From NCBI RefSeq assembly GCF_014207965.1, contig NZ_JACHLM010000007.1, positions 1-64,000 on the forward strand: DNA of 64,000 nt. Reading direction: 5' to 3'. Positions 43,599 through 51,469 of the stretch are shown here, one piece after another (the first letter of the stretch is position 1; every line of letters starts with the position of its first letter). The notes under the pieces were generated by a model, which was given only the letters and a program-made list of their open reading frames with translations, did no database searches and had not been told where the DNA came from. Both the position numbers and the translations under genes were made by a program. This DNA comes from Brevundimonas bullata. GTDB taxonomy: Bacteria; Pseudomonadota; Alphaproteobacteria; Caulobacterales; Caulobacteraceae.

Positions 43599-43654
43599 AG
43601 ACGCCGTGAGGGAAAACAACGGCTTGCTGGATTTGCGGCGCTGGCGCGGCGCTC

Positions 43655-44881
43655 TCAGTTGATGAGCCGTTCGCTGGCTTGGGCGATGGCGTCGTCCTCT
43701 TCCTCGTCGCGCCAGAGGTGGCCGTAGGTGTCCATCGTCATCTTCAACGTGGCGTGTCCGACGAGCTCCTGAACCTTCTTCGGCTTGGGCTGCGGCGTCT
43801 GCGCGAGCCACAGGCTGACGGCGACGTGGCGCAGGACGTGGGGCTTGAACTCCGCGACCGGGCGGTTCTTGCCCTTGCTGTCGGGTAGCATCATCACCAG
43901 CCCGGCGGCGCGCATCAGCGGCATCCAGCAGTCGCGGATGAAGTCTTCATAGCCCCAGACGCCCTCGCCGGTCTTCGGGTTCGGGAACAGCCGGCCCGGC
44001 ATCAGTCGGCGCTCCCGGCGGCCGTCTACGTGCTGGAAGTGGCCGACCGGCCCGCGTTTCAGGCGCCAGGCGCGAACGGCCAGGGCTGTCGTCTGCCCGA
44101 TCGGCACGTCGCGTTGCCCCTTCTTCGTCTTCGGAGGGTCCAGCGTCCGATGCGTGCGGTCGAGCCGCTCCTTCACGCGCAGCTTGCCACCCGTCGTCCG
44201 AACCGCTGCGGCGTCGTCCGCCATGCCGAGAGCTTCCGATATACGCAGCCCGCCAAACATGAGGATGCGCACCACGGCACTGTCGCGTTCAGGGTTGGTG
44301 CTCTCGGTAGCGGCCTTAACCAGTGCGGCGAGCTGATCCTTGGACGGGAGGGAGAAGGGTTCGCTATCAGCCTTCTCTCCATCGCCCTCCACGGCGCAGG
44401 CCTGAGCCGGGTTCGCCAGCAGCCACCCGCGCCGCGCGCCGAACCGGCACCACGTCACCAGAGAGCGCCTGATCTGGCGCGCGAGGTTGATGGAGCCGCC
44501 GCTCTGCACGACCTCGTCGAGGAAGCCTTGAATGTCGGGAGACCGCAGGTTGGAGAGCCGGGTGCGTCCGATCTTGTGGTCGCGGATATGGGTGTCGAGG
44601 ATCGACTGATAGCCGTCCGCCGTGCCGGTACGCCGGGCGCCCGCCCTGACAAGGCCGTGGAAGTTGGCGATATGGGCTTCGGCCAGCTGCGTCACTGTCA
44701 TGGTGGACGACCCGCCGACCAGCCCTGCCGACACGCTGTCGAGCCAGGCCTTGGCCTCGCCCTTCAGGTCGAAGTTCTTGGACTGCCTGACGCCGTCAGG
44801 GCCAGCCCACGTCGCGCGCCAGCTGACCTTGACGCTGCCGTCCTGGCGCGGCCGGTTCTTGATCTTGCGGACGTTAGCCAT
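43655..44881 (-). CDS. int: Tyrosine-type phage integrase
   Basis: From the ATG at 44881 (MANVRKIKNRPRQDGS) the 408-residue recombinase has an arm-binding start, a core-binding domain and a catalytic domain. The catalytic residues are Arg213 (GGLRISEAL), His348 and Arg351 (KPHVLRHVAV), His376 (LVGHATLKMT) and the nucleophile Tyr386 (DTYGHLW). It lies 57 bp inside the tRNA-Leu att fragment and reads toward it, the usual layout. It inserts the phage into the tRNA gene and, with the adjacent small DNA-binding protein, excises it. Confidence 0.95.
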   Translation of the reverse strand: MANVRKIKNRPRQDGSVKVSWRATWAGPDGVRQSKNFDLKGEAKAWLDSVSAGLVGGSSTMTVTQLAEAHIANFHGLVRAGARRTGTADGYQSILDTHIRDHKIGRTRLSNLRSPDIQGFLDEVVQSGGSINLARQIRRSLVTWCRFGARRGWLLANPAQACAVEGDGEKADSEPFSLPSKDQLAALVKAATESTNPERDSAVVRILMFGGLRISEALGMADDAAAVRTTGGKLRVKERLDRTHRTLDPPKTKKGQRDVPIGQTTALAVRAWRLKRGPVGHFQHVDGRRERRLMPGRLFPNPKTGEGVWGYEDFIRDCWMPLMRAAGLVMMLPDSKGKNRPVAEFKPHVLRHVAVSLWLAQTPQPKPKKVQELVGHATLKMTMDTYGHLWRDEEEDDAIAQASERLIN

Positions 44882-44935
44882 GCGAAGCCCCTGAGCGTGC
44901 CGCATACAGGCACGTCAAGCCGCCGATGTCATCCG

Positions 44936-45166
44936 TCACGCGACCCGCACGTTCGGAGCCAGGGTCTCGTCAGCCTCAAGCCATGCGTCCAGCTCGTCGG
45001 GGAAAGCATAGAGGCCGATGCCGTCGCGCTTCCTGATCGGGCAGGACCAGCCCTTCTCTCGGGCGTGATAGACCCAACGCTCGGGCCGGCCGAGATAGCT
45101 GGCGATGTCGGCGGCGCCCTCCAGACGGACGCGGCGGGTCGGCGTGCTGTCGTTCGCGGCGCTCAT
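44936..45166 (-). CDS. AlpA/excisionase-like DNA-binding protein
   Basis: The 76-residue protein has a winged-helix MerR/AlpA-like fold: LEGAADIASYLGRPERWVYH with the recognition helix, then PIRKRDGIGLYAFPDELDAW with the hydrophobic wing. It lies 55 bp upstream of the integrase in the same direction. By position and fold it is the likely recombination directionality factor (Xis), but a repressor role is possible. Confidence 0.75.
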   Translation of the reverse strand: MSAANDSTPTRRVRLEGAADIASYLGRPERWVYHAREKGWSCPIRKRDGIGLYAFPDELDAWLEADETLAPNVRVA

Positions 45167-45387
45167 TCGTCACCTCTGCGGTCGTCGGCGGCCCTGTCGA
45201 TCACAAGCAAGACCAGAGGAAGAACTGGCCAGGCAAAACAGAACAGGCTGATCACCACGCCTCGTTCGGTTTTTTGCTCGTCACGCCCGAAGTATCGGTT
45301 GTGCAGATACAAGCCCCGCAACAGGCAGGCCATCATGCCAGCGGTGTACACGGCGAGAAGAAATCCGATTGTGAATGCAGCGCTCAT
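45163..45387 (-). CDS. Small phage membrane protein (74 aa)
   Basis: Two hydrophobic helices (MSAAFTIGFLLAVYTAGMMA and GVVISLFCFAWPVLPLVLLV) are separated by a charged loop (LHNRYFGRDEQKTERG), with an acidic tail. It overlaps both neighbouring genes by four bases, so it belongs to the leftward early operon. No family is recognised. It could be a superinfection-exclusion or host-takeover membrane protein, which is speculation. Confidence 0.65.
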   Translation of the reverse strand: MSAAFTIGFLLAVYTAGMMACLLRGLYLHNRYFGRDEQKTERGVVISLFCFAWPVLPLVLLVIDRAADDRRGDE

Positions 45388-45575
45388 CGTCCCTCTCCAT
45401 CAGGGGGCGTGGTGGGCCTGAGTCGGGCGATTGTCTGTCGCGCGGACTGGATGGCTAGAGCGTGCGTGGTGCCGAACTGGCGAGCTATTGATTCCGGCCC
45501 CGCCGCTCCGCACGTCGCCGCGTCGAGTTGATCGAAGGCGCGGATAGAGAGTTGCAAGCGTTCGCGATCAGTCAT
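45384..45575 (-). CDS. Hypothetical phage protein (63 aa)
   Basis: A small soluble protein (MTDRERLQLSIRAFDQLDAA...) with helical, Ala/Arg-rich composition. It overlaps the preceding and following genes by four bases, typical of the operon. No family recognised. Confidence 0.55.
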   Translation of the reverse strand: MTDRERLQLSIRAFDQLDAATCGAAGPESIARQFGTTHALAIQSARQTIARLRPTTPPDGEGR

Positions 45576-45973
45576 CGTTCATCTCCCTGTGCCTTGGCTT
45601 TGAGAATGGCGATGCAGAGGGCGATGGCAGCTGGCTTCTGAAAACCTTGCAGAGCGTCGGCTTCCTTTGACGAATGCGGCGCCACCTTCACATACCACCC
45701 ATCAGAATACCGCCGCAGTTCGATCCACCACCCAGGGATGATCCGATCAGCTAGCGCAAGGGCGGCGTCGATGGATTGGCTAAAGCCCGGAATAAAGCCC
45801 GTACGTTCATGGCGCTGAATGTCTTCGGCGTGCATCTTGTAGAGCCAGCCAGCCCCGTCGAACCTCACAAGTTCGTATCCGTTGGTCGCCGCCCAGACAA
45901 CCGCATCCAACTCTCGGCTCCCCACCTCAGCGGCTTCCAGTCGAGCAATCAGTTCCTGCATATCGGCCATCAC
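45572..45973 (-). CDS. Hypothetical phage protein (133 aa)
   Basis: The protein begins (M)MADMQELIARLEAAEVGSRE and has Trp- and Tyr-rich strands (IIPGWWIELRRYSDGWYVKV) followed by ALQGFQKPAAIALCIAILKA, a helical end. It is similar in style to phage proteins that start with an ALIARLE(A/G)A segment, a leader that recurs in the next gene upstream. Function unknown. Confidence 0.65.
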   Translation of the reverse strand: MMADMQELIARLEAAEVGSRELDAVVWAATNGYELVRFDGAGWLYKMHAEDIQRHERTGFIPGFSQSIDAALALADRIIPGWWIELRRYSDGWYVKVAPHSSKEADALQGFQKPAAIALCIAILKAKAQGDER

Positions 45974-46341
45974 TCTCCAACCTCCTTTGCTTGGTTAGGG
46001 GCGGATGGGAGGGGTTCCGACGGCCAAGCCCCAAGAACATCGCGCGGCTTCCATGCCCAGCAAACCATTGACGGCATCACGCCTTTTCCGATTTGCCGCC
46101 ATGAGCCCGCCATGAAGTGAGCCATAGTCGGGAACCCTGCGGTCGCTTCGACGTAGCGCCCCATAGCGATTATGACCGTCCCATCCTTCGGAGCCGTAGC
46201 AATATTCCGCCACTCCGTCAGATCGCTGAGGGCAGCGGCGGCTTCATTCAGCAGGCCGTAATCTCCACGGTCGGTCTTCATGCTGACGACGCCGTTTGCG
46301 GCCCCCTCCAGCCGTTCGATGAGCGCGCTATGGTCGGTCAT
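45970..46341 (-). CDS. Hypothetical phage protein with DUF551-like core (123 aa)
   Basis: The start MTDHSALIERLEGAANGVVS is followed by ALSDLTEWRNIATAPKDGTVI and GVMPSMVCWAWKPRDVLGAW. The W-x-x-I-x-x-(A/S)P-x-DG...VT-like layout resembles small phage proteins of the DUF551 type (short beta-rich proteins of unknown role). The ATG at 46341 overlaps the preceding gene. The shared N-terminal LIERLE motif with its neighbour suggests domain swapping between phage genes. Confidence 0.6.
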   Translation of the reverse strand: MTDHSALIERLEGAANGVVSMKTDRGDYGLLNEAAAALSDLTEWRNIATAPKDGTVIIAMGRYVEATAGFPTMAHFMAGSWRQIGKGVMPSMVCWAWKPRDVLGAWPSEPLPSAPNQAKEVGE

Positions 46342-46538
46342 TGGCGATGGCCCTTCGCTTCCCGGCGCTGACGTGCGCGGCGTTGCTGGCGGTTCTCCGT
46401 AGGCGGAGTCCAATCCGTCTCTGGTGGCTGTTTGGCGAGTTGCATCTCAGCAAGCGCCTCGGCCTCCTGACGCGTCACGGGATGGGCCGACAATATCGCT
46501 GCCGCATAGGAGGCCAGCAGCATGGTCGTTCTGGTCAT
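46338..46538 (-). CDS. Hypothetical phage protein (66 aa)
   Basis: A short protein with a possible signal-like start (MTRTTMLLASYAAAILSAHP) and a very basic end (ENRQQRRARQRREAKGHRQ). It sits between two overlapping genes of the leftward operon. The basic tail could bind nucleic acid. No family recognised. Confidence 0.5.
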   Translation of the reverse strand: MTRTTMLLASYAAAILSAHPVTRQEAEALAEMQLAKQPPETDWTPPTENRQQRRARQRREAKGHRQ

Positions 46539-47095
46539 TGGTCGGCTCCCTGGTTGGCGAGGGCTTGGCGGGCGAGGCGAATGTCACGGACGGTGACACC
46601 CGAGCGGACTGAGTCGTTCCACCGCCAATCGTCCTCAGACCATAGGCCGTCGAGCTTCTCTGCGGCCCTCGCGAACGGCTCCAACGCCTTCCGCAACTCG
46701 TCGCGCTGGCGCTCGGCTTGGGTGAGGCGACGCGCGGCTTCATCAGCAATGCTCTCGGCCACGTGATCCCCGACGCACACTCCGTCAGTTTCGGTCGATC
46801 CGGGGAAGTTGGCCTGATCGTCTTTGAACCACGGGTAGCCAAGCGCCTTGCCGAGAGACTGGCAAATCTCCTCGTTGGACTTCGACACGGCTGTTCGCAG
46901 GCGATCCACCTCACCACGCAGCGCCGCTATCTCGGACAGGAGGGCGGAGGCGGCGGTGTCGAAACCGAAGACGAAATGCCTCACAACCGCAGGGGACAGG
47001 CCCGACGCATCGACCTTGATGTGTTCTCGCAACAGAGCCTCAATCCGCGCTAGTTCCGCATGGTCGGCTGTCTCTCGGGTGGTGGGGGCGGTCAT
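46535..47095 (-). CDS. Hypothetical phage coiled-coil protein (186 aa)
   Basis: From the ATG at 47095 (MTAPTTRETADHAELARIEA) the protein has a long helical part with heptads (SALLSEIAALRGEVDRLRTA) and a second helix near ARRLTQAERQRDELRKALEP. The mid part contains GYPWFKDDQANFPG. It is coupled to both neighbours by overlaps. No function can be assigned. Confidence 0.65.
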   Translation of the reverse strand: MTAPTTRETADHAELARIEALLREHIKVDASGLSPAVVRHFVFGFDTAASALLSEIAALRGEVDRLRTAVSKSNEEICQSLGKALGYPWFKDDQANFPGSTETDGVCVGDHVAESIADEAARRLTQAERQRDELRKALEPFARAAEKLDGLWSEDDWRWNDSVRSGVTVRDIRLARQALANQGADQ

Positions 47096-47505
47096 GCGAC
47101 GACCTTCGTGACTGCGTAGGCGTGATCCAGCGCGTGCCTGATGGTATGGTGGAAGGTGACGAGGGGGTGCATCGCCCACGACCCGAGAGGGCGCAGCGAA
47201 CGCGGCTCAAGCTCCACTCCAGGGACGACGACCAAAACCCGCTTTCCGTTCCCTATGGCCATGCCGACTTCGATCAGCGCGCCTTTCAGCGGGAAATCAT
47301 CGGGCTCGGCGTAGAGGATAAGGAAGTCCGCAGACCTCACCTCGTAGTCGATCCTGCGCCACAGGTCGGTCATGCAGGCGGTTTCGCCCTCACCGGCCTC
47401 ATCAATCCAGGTCGCGGTGATCTTCACGCCGCCATCCCGCAACTTGCGCCACATGGCGGGTCGCTCGGGCAGGCTGGCGCGGCTCGCTGTGTAAAACTTG
47501 CTCAT
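47092..47505 (-). CDS. Nucleoside 2-deoxyribosyltransferase-like phage protein
   Basis: The 137-residue protein starts KFYTASRASLPERPAMWRKL and has ATWIDEAGEGETACMTDLWR, then RSADFLILYAEPDDFPLKGA followed by LIEVGMAIGNGKRVLVVVP. This is the Rossmann-like nucleoside 2-deoxyribosyltransferase/DUF4406 pattern (Y-x-A-x3 start, A-D-x-x-x-x-Y, G-x-x-x-E-x-G-x-A). Such enzymes exchange bases on deoxynucleosides and may modify the phage nucleotide pool. The conserved Glu of the G.L.EVG segment is present. Confidence 0.75.
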   Translation of the reverse strand: MSKFYTASRASLPERPAMWRKLRDGGVKITATWIDEAGEGETACMTDLWRRIDYEVRSADFLILYAEPDDFPLKGALIEVGMAIGNGKRVLVVVPGVELEPRSLRPLGSWAMHPLVTFHHTIRHALDHAYAVTKVVA

Positions 47506-48932
47506 GGCTTCGCATCCCCATTCAGGGCGTCAGGGGTGGAGGATTGGCCACCATCTGCTTGGACTTCCCACTGCTGGATGGCGTCGGTCAGGCCCTCAGC
47601 GTGCGAAAGTGCGTCTCCGGTCCAGATAGCCGGAACCGCGCGGACCTCGGCTACAATGCTGTTCGCGCGATCTGCCCACTCGACCGCGGTCTCATAGTTC
47701 TGAGCGGGATAAATGTCGTCTGGGCCTCGAAGATGCAGCATCCAAAGGGCATAGCGAGCGCCGCAGCATTGCTCCCCCTCGCGGGCTTCCGGCGCAGACG
47801 ACAACAGTCTCGCCACGATCTTTTCAGCCTCAAGCGCAGCCTGTTTGGTTCCGACTTCTAGTGCCCTGTGTCCGCCGTCGCCGTGAATGACTGCCAGCAG
47901 GTTTCCTAGCGCTTCCTCGCGGGCTTCCGGCGCAGACGAACGGGCGCGGAGGGCTGCAATCAGTCGTTTGATCGTTGCCGGGTTGGCGGCTGCGATGAAC
48001 TGCCCGTCCTTAAAGGCGTTGGGGCCGTCCCAGACTTGCGCGATGGCCTGACCTTCACCCTTCGCGCCACCGCGAACCTCGCAGTTCATGTGTTCGTAGA
48101 TGGTCCCGCAGGCTTTCCACGGCCCCTGCGTCGCGGCATCGGCCAGCCTATCCAGTTCGGACCAGTTATCCTCCCCCGCCCCCTCGGCTGGGGCTTCATG
48201 GCGGGGGGTGAGGGCGGCTAGGCCGTAACCGCATCCAGCGAGGGATGAGACCAGCGTCTGTTCCAGAGCGGGCTTGCACCACTCGATGACGCCGTCCCTA
48301 TCGGTCTCAACCGATCCGTTTGCGATGGCGTCGCCAATGAACTGATCAATGGCGTCCGACAGGCTGCACGCCCCTTCGCCTGTAATCTCGGCAAGCTGGC
48401 TTTTCAGGATCGGATCATACCGACGCCGAGCGTGGTCATAGCCAGCCATTACGGCATTGCAGAACCATCCGATCAGCCACCCTTCGTCCATGTCTGGATA
48501 GCCGATACGGATAGCGGTGGAGCGAAACTCTTCGGCCCACAGCGCACCATCCATGCCGACGCGCGCGAGGAAATCCCCCGGCAGTTCGTCAAGTTCCCCC
48601 ACCCCCTCCCGCGCTGGGGCTTCCGGGGATAGGGCGGCGAGACGCGTGTCGTAGAGATAGGCGCGCGCTTCATCCGTAGCGTGGGTGCGGATTTCTTTCG
48701 ACAGGCTCTGCGCGATCACCAGATTGTCGAGAAGGGTTCGGAGCGTCTCCACCTCCCCACCCGCCAGCGATGACGGGGCGGGGGCGGCTGCGAGACGTTC
48801 AGACAGGAACGGCAGCAGCGCTTCGGCAAGTGCACCGGCTCCGAGGCTGTGATTTCCGTCAACGCGGCGGATTTCCTGCGCCAGGTCATCAACCGGCACG
48901 ACGACGCTCTGGGGGGATGGGGTGACGGTCAT
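47502..48932 (-). CDS. Mosaic phage protein with Ea22-like segment (476 aa)
   Basis: The protein appears to be built from several phage modules. Residues from about 262 to 330 (ELDRLADAATQGPWKACGTI through DGQFIAAANPATIKRLIAAL) match the Ea22/Ead pattern of lambdoid early proteins. Two short copies of a SSAPEARE segment occur near residues 332 and 378. The C-terminal part (AVEWADRANSIVAEVRAVPA) is a separate helical unit. Function of Ea22 proteins is unknown; they sit in accessory positions of early operons. The repeated linkers suggest growth by recombination. Confidence 0.65.
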   Translation of the reverse strand: MTVTPSPQSVVVPVDDLAQEIRRVDGNHSLGAGALAEALLPFLSERLAAAPAPSSLAGGEVETLRTLLDNLVIAQSLSKEIRTHATDEARAYLYDTRLAALSPEAPAREGVGELDELPGDFLARVGMDGALWAEEFRSTAIRIGYPDMDEGWLIGWFCNAVMAGYDHARRRYDPILKSQLAEITGEGACSLSDAIDQFIGDAIANGSVETDRDGVIEWCKPALEQTLVSSLAGCGYGLAALTPRHEAPAEGAGEDNWSELDRLADAATQGPWKACGTIYEHMNCEVRGGAKGEGQAIAQVWDGPNAFKDGQFIAAANPATIKRLIAALRARSSAPEAREEALGNLLAVIHGDGGHRALEVGTKQAALEAEKIVARLLSSAPEAREGEQCCGARYALWMLHLRGPDDIYPAQNYETAVEWADRANSIVAEVRAVPAIWTGDALSHAEGLTDAIQQWEVQADGGQSSTPDALNGDAKP

Positions 48933-49348
48933 GCTTGGCCCTCCGGGGCGTTATGGTTCACTCCGCCGCTTTCAGCGTCTCCGTCCCGGCGGTGGATGGG
49001 TTCGGCGTTGCGGGTCTCGCCTGCCGTAGCCTTGGCGATGGCTTCACGGGCCTGATTAATCGTGTCGAAGAGGGCGCTTCCGATCAGCATCCCCTCTTCG
49101 GTTCCTTGAATGTGGAACCGGGCGATCTCAGCGTTGCCGAGCAAGTCCCGAAGCGCATCCAGCAGATCAGGCGCGGCAGTGATCAAGGCGGCATCAGCGT
49201 CGTTGCTGTTCAGTTCCCAGACCACAATGGCGCCATCGAACGACACGACGGTATCGCCGTCGATGTGCCAAGTTCCCTTCGTATGCCCACCAGCAACAGA
49301 ACCGCCGGGGGTCACGCTCTTTGCGCCGGAGTGAGGAACGGAGGTCAT
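48929..49348 (-). CDS. Hypothetical phage protein with Ea22-like core (139 aa)
   Basis: The core TKGTWHIDGDTVVSFDGAIV then NSNDADAALITAAPDLLDAL follows the same W...I...D(A/G)A-LI-AAP-LL-AL plan as small proteins found in many phages and related to the Ea22 type. The C-terminal tail is hydrophilic. It overlaps the neighbours by four bases. No function is known. Confidence 0.6.
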   Translation of the reverse strand: MTSVPHSGAKSVTPGGSVAGGHTKGTWHIDGDTVVSFDGAIVVWELNSNDADAALITAAPDLLDALRDLLGNAEIARFHIQGTEEGMLIGSALFDTINQAREAIAKATAGETRNAEPIHRRDGDAESGGVNHNAPEGQA

Positions 49349-50619
49349 GCTGCCACCTCAAGGTTGGCGAACATGCCCTGATCGCGAGCGATGCGGCTCC
49401 GTGCGATCTCGGCATATTCGGGGTTCAGTTCGATGATGGTGCAGTCGAGGCCCATGCGGTCAGCGACCAGGGCCGTGGTCCCGGCACCGCCGAAGGGGTC
49501 GAGGACCTTGGCCGGCGCGTGGCCAGCGCCGCATTTGCAGGATGGCGCGAAACCGGTCGTGGTGACCTGATTGCTCCAGCCGGGAACGTGGCCGTCCTTC
49601 TGACGATTGGAGCCCGCGTCCTTTCGGTCGGCTCCGGCGTCGCGGCCATCGACAACCCCACGCTTTGCCGCTTTCGCGGTTGGAACAAGAACCGTCTCGG
49701 TCTGCCGATCCCAGGGGGCTCCGCATGCGTCGCAGCACCGCTTAGGCGCCGTCAGCAGGCATCGCTCGGCTAGGTCGGGCGGGAACGTCGCAAAGTGCGC
49801 ATCACGGAAAGGCTGGGTCGCGATGGGCCAGACTTGAACCGGGGCGGGCTCATAGTTGCGAAGGTTCCGCCCCTCACCTCTCGGCGTCGCCTCGATGCCG
49901 GTGTGGGTGATGTGGCCAGCATGACGGGGGCTGGCGAACTCAGACGCCCGGCGCTTTCCGCCCACGGCCTTCATGGTGCCGTTCGACTTCGCGCCGCCGT
50001 TGGCCCGGTGGCTACCTTCTTGCGCGTCCACATCCTGCGCGAGGCGGCTGACGGACGTTTCGGCCAAAGCCTGACGGACGGCCGGGGCGTCGTAGAAATA
50101 TCGCGCCGACTTGGTCAGCAGGAAGATTTTCTCATGCGACGTCGCCGGCCGGTCGTTGATGCTCTCCGGCATCGGGTTCGGCTTGGCCCAGATGATCTCT
50201 GACCGAACCCACCAGCCCGCTTCCTGCAGGGCAATGGCGAGCCGGTTGGGGACCATGCACAGGTCTTTCGCTTTCAGCGCGCCCTGGATGGTCGAGAACG
50301 GCTTGTCGCGGAACGTCCTGTCATCGGTGCCCGCCGCCTTCGTGTCGGCCGCGCTGCGACCGTTCGGAGACGTGGCATAGCAGTCGCCGTAGTTCAGCCA
50401 GAGCGTGCCGGTCGGCTTGAGGACGCGGCGAACCTCTTCGAACACCTCGACCATCACGGCCAGATGCTCGCCAAGGGTCGGCTCCAGGCCGATCTGTCCC
50501 TCGACGCCATAGTCACGCAGACCCCAGTATGGCGGCGAGGTGACGACGCAGTCGATGGAGTCCGCGGGCATATCGCGCAGACGATCCCGAACGTCGCCAA
50601 TGAGGATAGAGACCCCCAT
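49345..50619 (-). CDS. Phage DNA methyltransferase (N4-cytosine/N6-adenine class)
   Basis: The 424-residue enzyme has motif IV first (VTSPPYWGLRDYG, about 27-39), a target-recognition middle, and motif I near the end (DPFGGAGTTALVADRMGLDC then IELNPEYAEIA). That order is typical of beta-class N4/N6 methylases. A CCDACGAPW segment with another Cys pair (CKCGAGH) may bind zinc. It is likely to protect phage DNA or alter host expression. The ATG at 50619 overlaps the HNH gene stop by one base. It is not a close relative of CcrM. Confidence 0.88.
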   Translation of the reverse strand: MGVSILIGDVRDRLRDMPADSIDCVVTSPPYWGLRDYGVEGQIGLEPTLGEHLAVMVEVFEEVRRVLKPTGTLWLNYGDCYATSPNGRSAADTKAAGTDDRTFRDKPFSTIQGALKAKDLCMVPNRLAIALQEAGWWVRSEIIWAKPNPMPESINDRPATSHEKIFLLTKSARYFYDAPAVRQALAETSVSRLAQDVDAQEGSHRANGGAKSNGTMKAVGGKRRASEFASPRHAGHITHTGIEATPRGEGRNLRNYEPAPVQVWPIATQPFRDAHFATFPPDLAERCLLTAPKRCCDACGAPWDRQTETVLVPTAKAAKRGVVDGRDAGADRKDAGSNRQKDGHVPGWSNQVTTTGFAPSCKCGAGHAPAKVLDPFGGAGTTALVADRMGLDCTIIELNPEYAEIARSRIARDQGMFANLEVAA

Positions 50620-51044
50620 CACGCTTCTCGCTGCTTGTTAGGGGTGGACTCGTTGAGGCGCTGCGACTTTTTGGACGGGAGTTTGACCGAACCCTTCGGA
50701 GGCCAGCGGTTCGCGCTCTGGATGGATGATCCGCCACGCTTCTGGCGCCGGGCGTGCTGGCCCGTTTCGCCGGCCTGAGCCTTGGCCTTGGCGCGCATGG
50801 CGGCTTCGGCCTTGGTCTTCTGGGCGTGGCAGGTGGTGCAAAGCGCGACGAGGTTGGCTCGGACGTTCGTGCCGTAGTTCCAGAGCGGGATGATGTGATC
50901 CACGTCCAGGGCTTGAGCCTCGCACCACGAACGGGCGCAGATACCGCCCTGCTCTTCCCGCACGCGGTCTTTCATGGCTTGAGAGACGGCGCGCTCTTCG
51001 GTCGAGCGGTCGGGCTCGGGAATGATGGAGAGGTCGGGCTTCAT
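50619..51044 (-). CDS. HNH endonuclease-like phage protein
   Basis: The 141-residue protein has the HNH core CARSWCEAQALDVDHIIPLW, then NYGTNVRANLVALCTTCHAQKT. The DH of the first strand, the central Asn and the last His are present, with two Cys pairs (C-x4-C and C-x2-C) for a structural zinc. Phage HNH proteins often assist recombination or packaging. It is wedged between the methylase and ninB-like genes with overlaps on both sides. Confidence 0.85.
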   Translation of the reverse strand: MKPDLSIIPEPDRSTEERAVSQAMKDRVREEQGGICARSWCEAQALDVDHIIPLWNYGTNVRANLVALCTTCHAQKTKAEAAMRAKAKAQAGETGQHARRQKRGGSSIQSANRWPPKGSVKLPSKKSQRLNESTPNKQREA

Positions 51045-51469
51045 GCGGCCACCCGTTCGGGCTCGGCGTCGAAGTGCTTGATCGTCAGGCCCTGCTCTGC
51101 CGTCCAATGCAGGATCAGTTCCAGCAGGTCCGAGAACTGCGCCTTGCTCAGGTGCGACGACCGATGGCCGAGCGGGAAGATGCGCTCACCGTCCAGGCTG
51201 GCGCAGTAGTCCACCTCGTGGCCCAGCGCGTCCATGAAGACGGACTTCCAGAGGTCGGCGCTCATCTTGCGGCCGTTGTGGAGCGGGCGCTGTTTCGTGA
51301 TCTGGCCAAGCAGCGACCAGAGCGCGGCGTTCTGTTCGTCGGTGCGCTTCGGCTCCCGGATTTCAAGAAGGAAGGGCTTTCCGGGCGTCCAGAGGGACAG
51401 GGCCTTGTCCACCCACAGATGGGCGTCGCGGCGAGCGCCGGGCGTCAAGCGGAGCAGGTTGCGCGACAT
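51041..51469 (-). CDS. ninB: NinB/Orf-family recombination protein
   Basis: The 142-residue protein follows the lambda NinB (Orf) plan: a short start, LEIREPKRTDEQNAALWSLL, SADLWKSVFMDALGHEVDY, and LSKAQFSDLLELILHWTAEQ. NinB binds single-stranded DNA and SSB and helps phage recombination at the strand-invasion step. The adjacent Rad52-like and the distant SSB and VRR-NUC genes complete a recombination set. Confidence 0.85.
   Translation of the reverse strand: MSRNLLRLTPGARRDAHLWVDKALSLWTPGKPFLLEIREPKRTDEQNAALWSLLGQITKQRPLHNGRKMSADLWKSVFMDALGHEVDYCASLDGERIFPLGHRSSHLSKAQFSDLLELILHWTAEQGLTIKHFDAEPERVAA

Noticed and set aside
49345..50619. Phage methylase as a CcrM homologue completing the cell-cycle set
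   Set aside because: Its motif order and SPPYWGLRDYG core differ from CcrM (DPPYNLQL type), so GANTC specificity cannot be claimed.
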